NCBI GenBank assembly: GCA_023205875.1
Contig: CP060759.1
Coordinates: 62,001-126,000 of the forward strand
Direction of reading: 5' to 3'
Length of the DNA stretch: 64,000 nt
From: Chloropicon primus
Taxonomy: Eukaryota > Chlorophyta > Chloropicophyceae > Chloropicales > Chloropicaceae
Of this stretch, positions 18,225 to 25,980 are shown piece after piece; position 1 is the first letter of the stretch, and each line of letters starts with the position of its first letter. The position numbers and the translations under genes are program-made. A model generated the notes under the pieces. That model was given only the letters and a program-made list of their open reading frames with translations, was not told the origin of the DNA and did no database searches.

Positions 18225-20543
18225 TCAAATCAAGCCAAAGTCTTTCAAATCGTCTGCTTTCTTCGCCTGCTTCCTCTTGATGCTAGTTACAGCTTTGCCC
18301 AGAACCTTCTTTGCGAAATCCACGTCCCGAACCGAGGCGGGGTGTTTGCGCTTTTTCCTGGCTTGAATGATGCTGTCAGACCCGTAAGTCACCCTCTGTG
18401 ACGAATCAAAGTCAGGCATGCTGTCTTCCTTGAGATCGGGTTCGTCTATCAGTTGCTTCTGCTCCATCTGGGACCTACTTCTCGTCCTTTTCTGCGACAC
18501 GCTGATGCCCGTGGTGGGGCTCTTGCTGTTCTGGAAAAGACCCTCGATCTTGTCAATGGCCTGGGCAACATCCTGCATCGAGGACCCCTGAGTGATTTTC
18601 GAGGCGCTCTTGGGCTTCCCGCTCACTTTGTTGTAATCCTTGATCGTGGAAGGTGGGTCTGCACTCTTGCCCGTGAACGAGCTCCTCGTTTGCCGTCGTG
18701 GAGAAAAGTTTGTCTGCACGGGCTCCAGAACCTTCTCGTGGTTCTCCTTGGCCTTCTGGTTCACTCTGACCTCCGTCTTGTGGAACACTACTTTCTTGGA
18801 CAGAACCTCATCGAAGCCCACTCTTTTGGAGCCCAAAGAGGATTGCTTGCCGCTCTGGGCAGAGCTTCTCTGCTGGCCCTTGGGCTTGTACCCTCCCTCC
18901 CAGAGCTTCTTTCCCTGCGTGGCAGAATCAAGTAGCCACTCTGCCGTCACCGTGTGGATGCCCCATTTCTCACACTTGTTGTACTTGTTCCCGGACGCCT
19001 CTGGGATCAAAAGATGGGTGGTGGAATTCCTCAACATACAGTCATCGGCCTTGCCCCCCAAAAGTCTTACCAGATCATACAAGACTTGCCGGTCTGTCGT
19101 CGGGTACTGGGAAGCGCAGAGGTTCACCTTCGAGAATGACAGCAACGGAGTAGAGTGCGTCAGAGGCCTGTAAAGGATACAGCGGCCCTCGTTGGGCAGA
19201 ACTTTCTTTTCTACAGATTCCCTGAGCCACTGCATTGTGACTTGTGCGGATCTTTGTATTTCTGGAGGTATGTCTTTGCACGACTCCTGGAAGACAACGT
19301 AGTCGCGGGCTCCCAGCGAACGCAGATGACTTGGCTGGGCCCTCTCGAGGTTGCCCTCCCAAGACCCTCCCCCGCTCAATACTAGTTCCTTTGCGCGGAA
19401 CTCCTCCGGGTTGGCCAACTGGTAGAACCAGAAGCGCATGCCACCGAAAACACCGTCACTGGCCACCAGCTGGTGGCCCTTGGAACTCTTGATTGGACCG
19501 GGAACCCCCGCCTCGCAGTCCAGCCCTTGACTCCCGTTCGGCAGGCTCTTCCTGGAGTTCGGCTTCAGCCTCTTCTCGAGGCTGCTCAGCAAGGGCTCCG
19601 GCTGAACGTCTAACGCGACCACGGCCTTGTTCTTGTTGCACTCTTCCAGCCAATCCATGTTCGCTAGTACCCCTGGACCACTCCTGACGTGTTCAGAAAC
19701 TTCGTCCAAGTCCTTCCTGTGGAATTTGCCTTGCCTTCCTGCAATGACGTGGGTCACGGACAGGTCAAAGGCCTCGAACCTCGCGGCCCCAAGCTGCCTT
19801 GCCAGCGTCTTGGTACGTTTCAACTCCCCAGAGTCCATACCAAAACAATAGAGTCTCAAGCTGCTCGGGCTGGTGGCCGTCCTCGATGACGCCAGCGATC
19901 CTCTCCCCACTTGGCCCCTGCCCTTCTTGTCCTCGGCAGCGGCCAGGCGATTCAGCGCATTCAGCTCGTCGTTCGTCGTCGGCTGCACGGGGTACTTCTT
20001 CTCGTTCAGCCTCGTTTTGTTCTGCACCGAGTCGTACAGCCACTGCAAGGACACGACGTGGGTACCCTTCCAGGTGCAGGCCCTCTCGTACTTTGCGCTC
20101 TGCGTGGAGACCGCAATCAGGTGCGTCGTGTTCTTCACCAAATCCCTCGTGTACTTGCCTCCGGCGCCCTCCACCGTGGCCTGGACGCCCGGCCGCCTCG
20201 CCTGGTCCACGCCCGTGACGCAGACGATGAGCCCGCTCAGAGCGGGAACCCGAAACCCGCTGTAAGGCAGTTGCTTCCTCGCCTTGTAGCACGCGTAAAT
20301 CCAGTCCACCTTGAGGACGGGCGTCTTTGCGATGCTCAGGACCTCGAGGTACCTCGAGCTCCTCACGTCGCCCGCTATCAGGATGTGGGGAGGCTCGCTC
20401 GCGGAACAGCACTTGAGCAGCTTGCCCCCCAAGTCCCGCACCATCTGCTCCACGTCCTCCGTCTTCCTCTTCCCGAGTCCTGCCGTCAGCACCCTCGTCC
20501 CCTCGAAGGGTTCCCCCTGCGGCAATCCGTTCCCTTGAGACAT
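18225..20543 (-). CDS. multi-BRCT protein, TopBP1/Dpb11/MEI1-like
   Basis: A 772-residue intronless protein. I count five BRCT-like units: about 12-95 (ends VLKVDWIYACYKARKQLP), 97-190 (LSGLIVCVTGV...VVSLQWLYDSV), 225-315 (MDWLEECNKNKAV), 365-465 (TMQWLRESVEKKVLP) and 475-565 (CASQYPTTDRQVLYDLVRLL...VTAEWLLDSA). Each carries the Trp of the third BRCT helix. The tail is Ser/Lys-rich and disordered, with several basic clusters that could act as nuclear localisation signals. A pair of BRCTs at the N terminus plus others fits TopBP1/Dpb11/Rad4, which recruit CDC45 and GINS to origins and activate the ATR checkpoint; plant MEI1 is a relative. Its divergent neighbour is CDC45, which supports this reading. 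Orthology within the BRCT proteins is inferred. Confidence 0.8.
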   Translation of the reverse strand: MSQGNGLPQGEPFEGTRVLTAGLGKRKTEDVEQMVRDLGGKLLKCCSASEPPHILIAGDVRSSRYLEVLSIAKTPVLKVDWIYACYKARKQLPYSGFRVPALSGLIVCVTGVDQARRPGVQATVEGAGGKYTRDLVKNTTHLIAVSTQSAKYERACTWKGTHVVSLQWLYDSVQNKTRLNEKKYPVQPTTNDELNALNRLAAAEDKKGRGQVGRGSLASSRTATSPSSLRLYCFGMDSGELKRTKTLARQLGAARFEAFDLSVTHVIAGRQGKFHRKDLDEVSEHVRSGPGVLANMDWLEECNKNKAVVALDVQPEPLLSSLEKRLKPNSRKSLPNGSQGLDCEAGVPGPIKSSKGHQLVASDGVFGGMRFWFYQLANPEEFRAKELVLSGGGSWEGNLERAQPSHLRSLGARDYVVFQESCKDIPPEIQRSAQVTMQWLRESVEKKVLPNEGRCILYRPLTHSTPLLSFSKVNLCASQYPTTDRQVLYDLVRLLGGKADDCMLRNSTTHLLIPEASGNKYNKCEKWGIHTVTAEWLLDSATQGKKLWEGGYKPKGQQRSSAQSGKQSSLGSKRVGFDEVLSKKVVFHKTEVRVNQKAKENHEKVLEPVQTNFSPRRQTRSSFTGKSADPPSTIKDYNKVSGKPKSASKITQGSSMQDVAQAIDKIEGLFQNSKSPTTGISVSQKRTRSRSQMEQKQLIDEPDLKEDSMPDFDSSQRVTYGSDSIIQARKKRKHPASVRDVDFAKKVLGKAVTSIKRKQAKKADDLKDFGLI

Positions 20544-20620
20544 CTCTTCGTCCCTTCTTCACGTCCCTGCAAGGAAAAGTCACAAGAGAGACGCACAAAG
20601 CACTTCAGTCCGAGCTCGGG

Positions 20621-20643
20621 CCAAGCGAGGGGTTCACCGAAAG
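20621..20643 (-). promoter_or_regulatory. bipartite promoter motif, copy for BRCT gene
   Basis: Minus strand CTTTCG, 7-bp spacer GTGAACC, then CCTCGCTTGG. It ends 77 bp before the BRCT ATG and points toward it. It is one of at least six copies in the window sharing both halves and the exact spacer. Confidence 0.6.
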
Positions 20644-20975
20644 AGGAAGAAGCGTTCGTCTTGCTCCTCGTTCCACACACACGCGCGCGCGCACGCGCTC
20701 TGACTCTGACACTGACCTCTCGTCCCCGTTCGCTTCTCTCCTCTCTCTACGGTTGGAAATGTTGTGCTGGGCTCCGCATCACACCATTCTCTTCAAGCGC
20801 GGGGTCCATGGAACCATAACACCACGATTCCTCCCCTCCCCCCCTCTCGCGACCACCAAACGCCCTTCCCACGCCGTGACCCCTCTCCTCCCTTCTCTCC
20901 TCCTCTTCCCTCCTCTTCCCTCCTCTTCCCTCCTCTTCCCTCGTCCCTTCCCCGCCACCCCGCGTTCCAAACCCC

Positions 20976-20998
20976 TCAAGCGAGGTATCGATCGAAAG
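20976..20998 (-). promoter_or_regulatory. bipartite promoter motif, left arm
   Basis: Minus strand CTTTCG, spacer ATCGATA, CCTCGCTTGA, oriented toward the BRCT gene. It is the inverted-repeat partner of the copy at 21291 and is identical to it over all 23 bp. Confidence 0.6.
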
Positions 20999-21127
20999 CC
21001 CACGACACGAGGATTCCCCTCCGTTGGCTCCCCTTCCCCCTCCGTCGTCCCTCCGGCCGTCCCTCGGTCCTCCAACCTGCCCTCCTCCTCGTCTCCTCCG
21101 ATCGATCGATCGATCTGGAAATCTCTT

Positions 21128-21135
21128 TTTGGCGC
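21128..21135 (+). promoter_or_regulatory. E2F-type site TTTGGCGC
   Basis: TTTGGCGC lies in the centre between the arms of the inverted repeat, within an AT-rich pocket (CTTTTTGGCGCAATTTTATT). Both flanking genes are replication-initiation factors of the kind E2F controls in plants and animals. Binding is inferred. Confidence 0.5.
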
Positions 21136-21290
21136 AATTTTATTTTGTTCGCGGTTTTTTTTTAAAACAGTCAGGGGCGGAGGACGAGGATCGCGTGGAG
21201 GGGTCGCGGGGGGGTGTAGGACCGAGGGACGGCCGGAGGGACGACGGAGGGGGAACGGGAGCCAACGGAGGGGAAGCGTCGTGTTGCGGG

Positions 21291-21313
21291 CTTTCGATCG
21301 ATACCTCGCTTGA
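21291..21313 (+). promoter_or_regulatory. bipartite promoter motif, copy for CDC45
   Basis: CTTTCG, spacer ATCGATA, CCTCGCTTGA, ending 134 bp before the CDC45 ATG. The flanking GCGGG before and GGGTTT after are partly shared with the copy at 63131. Confidence 0.6.
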
Positions 21314-21447
21314 GGGGTTTGGAACGCGGGGTGGCGGGGAAGGTGCTGGTGGCTTTGTGGAGAGGGGGGATTGGGTTGGAGGGGAGGGGAGGGGAGGGGA
21401 GGGGATCTCTTGAGGAAGGGCTCTCTTGAGGAGGGGGGACGGAGGAG

Positions 21448-23241
21448 ATGTTGTGCACGCCGGGATTCTGGGAGGACGCGTACCAGGCGCTCAAGGAGGA
21501 CGCCTTGAGTGGGGCGACTACCGCAAGGAGGGTGCTCCTGTTCGTGGCAACCGATAGCTGCGACTCGATAGCGACGTTGCAGATACTCGAGCACGTGCTG
21601 AACAAGGACAACGTGCCTTATGGGATTTATCCGGTGGCGAACGAGAGCGATCTCGTGAGGCACGCGGAGGACATGCTTCAGGACGACTCGGAGCGCTCGA
21701 TCGTTCTCGTGAACTGCGGGGCCACCGAGGACATAAGGGAGAAGCTGGGGTGCGGCCCTGGCATCAGGATCTACGTCTTCGACTCCCACAGACCCCTGAA
21801 CATCAAGAACGCTCAGAGGGAGAACGCCCAAGTCCTCGTGATCTGCGAGGACGGGGAGCAGGCGCACGAATATGTCGAGGAGGGCCTTGGCAACTTGCTC
21901 GACAGCGAGACGTCGTCCTCCTCAGAGTCCGAGTCGGACGACGATGGGGACGACGGGGACGAGGAGGGGGGAGCGCAGGCCAGGAAGAGGCAGAGGAGGG
22001 AGGTGAAGGAGAGGAAGAAGGATCTGAAGTCGAAGATCAAAGAGTACTATGACAGGGGTGCATCGTACTCGACCGCGGCGGGGTGTACCGCTTATGATTT
22101 TGCTTCCCACCTCAACAAGGACGACGTGAGTTGCCTGTGGAGAGCCATCGTTTCGCTGACGGACCACTACATCCACCAGCGGCTCAGCCACGAGACCTAC
22201 ATGAGAACGGTGGTGGAGTACGAGAGGAAGATATCGCAGCTTGGGAACGTGGCGGACTTGGCTTCAAACTCCCAAGACTCAGGGCCGGTGAACCTGGGAA
22301 CGAAGAGGATCCATTACAAGGAGGACTGTCACCTCGTGATGCTCCAGCACTGGTCCCTCGCAGACGCCCTCTTCAACTCTCCCTACGTCGCCACGAGGCT
22401 GAGGACTTGGAAGGAGAGCGGCAAGGAAAAGATCGAGCTGATGCTGGCCAAGATGGGATTCCCCCTCGTGGAATGCCAGCAGCACTGGACGCACATGAGC
22501 CCGAAGCTGAAGCAGAAGCTCTCGGCCAAGCTCCAGGAGTGTGCCCCGCAATTTGGCCTGGTGCACTTCCAGTTCAGCAGCTTTTACAAGGAGGACGGGT
22601 ACACCAGCATCTCTTCCACGGACATGGTTCACGCCGTCACGGCACTCCTTGAGGTTGGTTTCTACAACCCCGTGGACAGCGCTGGGGCTGGGAAGGAGGC
22701 CAACCAGGAACCTTTCAACGGGGTGGAATCTTTCTGGGCCGCTTACGAGGGCCTCGCCGGGAAGAAGAAGGAGCTCGTGCAGAAGGGCCTCGAGCTTGCC
22801 ATGTTGTTGCAGAAGGTCATCGTCAGCGTGGGGGGCGCCCAACTCAGCAGGAAAACGGTGTACCAGTGCGGCCACTTCAGGTACCTGAACTTGGACGAAG
22901 CGGGCTTGGGGGAGAACACGGATCTCTTGGCCCACCCGCTGGTGCTGGAGAGGCTGGCCTTCTTCCTCCAGGACGCCCATGCCCACATGGGGCGTTCCCA
23001 CAAGCCCGTGGTCATCGTTGGGCCCAAGCTGGGCGAGAAAGTTCTCGTGGTCGGCGTGACGGGGTCTCACGGCTCCCTGAAGAGCGGTCAGAAGGGTGGC
23101 AACATCTTCAGCAACAAGTTCAAGAAGGCATCCAAGGGCATCGGCGCCGAATATGAAGCGAGCGGCTTTGAGTCCAACGTCATCAAGATGCCTTACATGG
23201 ATGTCCAGCAATTCATGGACGAGCTCATCACCGACATGTGA
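21448..23241 (+). CDS. CDC45: replication initiation factor CDC45
   Basis: A 597-residue intronless protein of typical CDC45 length. The N terminus shows the degenerate DHH/RecJ fold: VLLFVATDSCDSIATLQIL, VPYGIYPVANE, IVLVNCGA, then IRIYVFDSHRPLNIKNA, the CDC45 signature. An acidic stretch (about 153-177) and a basic cluster (KRQRREVKERKK) follow, as in other CDC45s. The C terminus has FKKASKGIGAEYEASGFES and the final helix. CDC45 joins MCM2-7 and GINS as the replicative helicase and is loaded with help of TopBP1/Dpb11-type proteins. The divergent partner across the 904-bp promoter is such a BRCT protein. Confidence 0.95.
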   Translation: MLCTPGFWEDAYQALKEDALSGATTARRVLLFVATDSCDSIATLQILEHVLNKDNVPYGIYPVANESDLVRHAEDMLQDDSERSIVLVNCGATEDIREKLGCGPGIRIYVFDSHRPLNIKNAQRENAQVLVICEDGEQAHEYVEEGLGNLLDSETSSSSESESDDDGDDGDEEGGAQARKRQRREVKERKKDLKSKIKEYYDRGASYSTAAGCTAYDFASHLNKDDVSCLWRAIVSLTDHYIHQRLSHETYMRTVVEYERKISQLGNVADLASNSQDSGPVNLGTKRIHYKEDCHLVMLQHWSLADALFNSPYVATRLRTWKESGKEKIELMLAKMGFPLVECQQHWTHMSPKLKQKLSAKLQECAPQFGLVHFQFSSFYKEDGYTSISSTDMVHAVTALLEVGFYNPVDSAGAGKEANQEPFNGVESFWAAYEGLAGKKKELVQKGLELAMLLQKVIVSVGGAQLSRKTVYQCGHFRYLNLDEAGLGENTDLLAHPLVLERLAFFLQDAHAHMGRSHKPVVIVGPKLGEKVLVVGVTGSHGSLKSGQKGGNIFSNKFKKASKGIGAEYEASGFESNVIKMPYMDVQQFMDELITDM

Positions 23242-23635
23242 GCGAGCAAAGAAGTCCGTTTGGAGTCTGGGGCTTGGCGCGTGGCGTGGCGTGGCGTGGT
23301 CAGGCACCAAAGACGATATTACGACTGGACTCGTGTTGTTGGTGTGGACGGCGTACTCCTAAACACAGTGAGAGTCTGTCTCTCCCTCATGCATCTTCAT
23401 TGGAAATGAATAAAATATATTACACCAACATTATCAGGCACTTCAGAGGGGTCCAAACAAAGGGATTCTCCCGTTGTCCAACCATCATCACAACCAACCG
23501 CGATGAACTTGAACTTTGGCGTTACGTTATGCCCCTTTCCCGCCCCTTGGCAGATTCTTGAGAGGGGCCAGGCAATCAGCAACAGCGACTGGGCGGACTC
23601 CTCAGGAGAGGTCTCGGGGAGTGGGTGGCACGGCA
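23242..23635. other. intergenic between CDC45 and GNAT
   Basis: No gene seen. GTGGC tandem repeats occur at about 23279-23300. A TTTCCCGC E2F-like site lies at about 23536-23543, roughly 95 bp before the GNAT ATG. Confidence 0.5.
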
Positions 23636-24485
23636 ATGGCATACGTCGTGGATTTGGAGTCAAGATCCCACCTCGTGGAACATGTCTTGCCACTGCGGGG
23701 TAAGCTCAAGACGGGCCAACTCGTGGAGCTCTCTCTCCTCAAAAAACCTTTTGACATGGGCGACTTCCAAGCCTTGCATGAGATCTTCGAGGAAATCATC
23801 GAGGAGGGAGTCTCCTACCCTCAGCAAGGACCGGTGACTGCGGAGGCTTTCAGGGTGTATTATACGAGCCACGACGTTTTCGTGCTCAGGGAGGCGTCGA
23901 GTCGCGAGATACTCGGAGCATTCTACGTTAAGGTAGGTCCTGTCCGTGGGAAGGGAGCCGCCCGTTCCGCTAGTTGCAACGCTAACCTCCTTCTCTCGGC
24001 TCTGCGTGGTCTGCAGCCGAACTTCCCAGGACGTTGCTCCCACATCTGCAATCATGGATTCATGGTTCCTTCCAGGTTTAGGAACAGAGGCATTGGAACG
24101 GTGATGGCGAGACATTCATTATTCCTATCGAAGCTTCTTGGATACAAAGCAGTTTACTATAACCTTGTCTTCACGGACAACAAGCACGCCATCCACGCCT
24201 ACAAGAAGCTGGGTTTTCAGCAGACAGGTAAACAACTGGCAACAACTCCCTCCCTCTTCTCCTTTTCTGCCTCACCGACGCCTGCAGGAGTGCTGGGTGG
24301 TGCATGACTGACGACTCTGTTCGGCTCTGTTTCTTGCCTCGGCGACAGGATTCGTGCCCGAGGCGGCGAAGGTGACAAAGGACGGCAAAACGCATTACCA
24401 GGACGCCGTGCAGCTTTACTTCGACTTGGACGAGGTAAAAAGTGAGGAAGGACAGCCCCAGCCCCAGCCCAGTAACTTGCTGTAA
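23636..24485 (+). CDS. GNAT-family N-acetyltransferase (MPR1-like)
   Basis: Three exons by GT-AG and reading frame: 23636-23932, 24017-24227, 24349-24485, giving 214 residues. Exon 2 opens PNFPGRCSHICNHGFMV, then the acetyl-CoA loop RFRNRGIG (Q/R-x-x-G-x-G) and YYNLVFTDNKHAIHAYKKLGF, the last strand-helix of the GNAT fold. The PNFPGR-SHICN-GF block is what I associate with the yeast MPR1 / fission yeast ppr1 group, which acetylates toxic or oxidised proline analogues. The substrate here is unproven. Both introns are short (84 and 121 bp). The stop overlaps a TGTAA (24481-24485), so poly(A) addition must be very close. The tail is Gln/Pro-rich. Confidence 0.82.
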
Positions 24486-24642
24486 TTTATTCACTCGATT
24501 CACTTCCGTCCGATCGAGCGAGAGAGATCAAGCGACTTCTGTCGTGTGTGAGTTGCAGGTACGCGTCGTCGCCACTGTTGTTGTTTACTGGTAGATTACA
24601 AGAGCAGGTTTGAAGGCAGGAGCAGCCACCGCGGTGTGCACC

Positions 24643-25503
24643 TCAGACGGATTCCTTGAATTTTCTTCTCATCTTCCTCACAAACTTGCTGAAGTCCTGA
24701 TCGGCGTTCAGCTCTTTCTCGAGGTCCTTCACTCCGTTCACCTGTGGAGAAACATCCTGAACAGAGTACGTATCATCGCTCATGATGCGAACGTCGAACC
24801 AGAACTTCTTCTCGGGATTCCTCCTGTCGATCTGCGTGAACCCTATTCGTAGGGCGTTGTCATTGTCACTGGCGTCCCCACTCGCGGAGTTGGTGTGGAC
24901 AAAGTGAAGGCCAAGCTTCTCACCGTAAAGGTTGGAGAGTTTTTGGAGACTCTGCAGCTTGGTTTCCGTCTTGCTGTGAGCCATGGAGGCCTCGTCTTTC
25001 CTCCTCTGCAGCAGGTCGACCTTCAAGCTGACCTCGTCCTTGAGCCTGTTCACCTCCTCAGGAAGGAGCAGCGCGCTCTTCTGCTTCGCCTCGAGCTGCG
25101 CCATCGCGAGAGGGGGCGGGAACGAGAGAGAAAAGAGCAGTCAGCGACTGGATCACTTCGAGTCCCTCGCTCGAAACTCACCTTCTGAACCAGTGCGTGG
25201 GCCTCCTCGTTCTCCTCCTCGATACTCGTGTGGAGCTTCTCCACCTCGGACACAAGCCTGCTCAACCAAAAAAACGAAACGAAACGAAGAGGTTAGCGGT
25301 TATCTTTCCTTCTCCCCCTCTAGCGTTTGCGTCACTCACTTTTCTTGGTTCTCCTTGAGTTCTTCGTACTCGGTGTTTGCCTTCTTCATGTCTATCTGGT
25401 GCTTCTGTCTTATGCTTTCCACCGCATTAAGTCTGGAGTGCGCCCACCTGTCGAACCCACCCTTCTGCCTGTTCAGGCTCGCGCTCAACTCCGTCAAGTT
25501 CAT
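24643..25503 (-). CDS. SPC25: kinetochore protein SPC25
   Basis: Three exons on the minus strand: 25503-25340, 25257-25182, 25095-24643, with frames matching across both GT-AG introns; 230 residues, the usual Spc25 size. The ATG at 25503 (MNLTELSA) was chosen because the frame above it opens only at a GTG through an Asp/Glu run. The N-terminal three fifths is coiled coil; the C-terminal globular head has GEKLGLHFVHTN, LRIGFTQIDRRNPEKKFWF and FSKFVRKMRRKF, matching the RWD head of Spc25. In the NDC80 complex Spc24-Spc25 anchors to the inner kinetochore. A TGTAA on the minus strand at 24596-24600 follows the stop. Confidence 0.88.
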
Positions 25504-25980
25504 CTCCTCCTCCTCCTCCTCGTCGTCGTCGTCCTCGTCGTCGTTGTCGTCGTCGTCGTCGCCGCTCCGCTGCTCTTCTGTCACTCGACCGTTTGATTTT
25601 GGAGGAGTTTGATTTATTACGAAATGTGAAGATAAATGAGAAGATGAGAAGATCGGTTTGTGATGGCACAGGAAGAACGACGGCGGAGGGATGTGGATGT
25701 TAGACTTCTCTTTCTCTCTTCTTTCTCTCTTCTTTCTCTCTGTTTCTCTTGTCCTCTCCTCTCTCTCTTTCTCTCTGCGTCACTTCACTCTGGTTTGGGG
25801 ACTGCTCCTTGGCTTTGGCTTGGCTTGGCTTGAAAGAGGGGGGGGAAGGCCAGGCTCAAAAGGGACGACGATGGCCGACGAGGTTTATTGTAGTTACATG
25901 GGTGTGAAGTATGTCTTAATTCTAACTAATAATGTCTACACAATGCGATGATATGATATGATATGATGTGATGCGGTGGC
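25504..25980. other. promoter of SPC25 and 3' flank of the kinase
   Basis: No gene seen. A GTC/GTCCTC trinucleotide run (25522-25562) lies upstream of the SPC25 ATG, then CT-rich repeats (25707-25775). A minus-strand TGTAA at 25894-25898 serves the kinase gene. Confidence 0.5.

Larger units (their letters stand above)
20946..21343. repeat. 126-bp inverted repeat in the CDC45/BRCT promoter
   Basis: The left arm 20946-21071 and right arm 21218-21343 are reverse complements at roughly 94 percent identity by eye, around a 146-bp centre. Each arm contains one copy of the bipartite motif (20976-20998 minus; 21291-21313 plus), so the arms face the two divergent genes. The arrangement looks like an inverted duplication of a promoter segment. 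It has no terminal features of a transposon that I can see and no coding capacity. Confidence 0.8.

Noticed and set aside
20946-21343. Foldback transposon or MITE
   Set aside because: No target-site duplication or terminal motif seen, and the arms contain a promoter motif shared with unrelated genes. Inverted promoter duplication explains it better, though a copy-number search would settle it.
25504-25584. Asp/Glu-run N-terminal extension of SPC25
   Set aside because: It needs a GTG start; the run is a GTC/GTCCTC microsatellite on the plus strand. The ATG at 25503 gives the usual Spc25 length.
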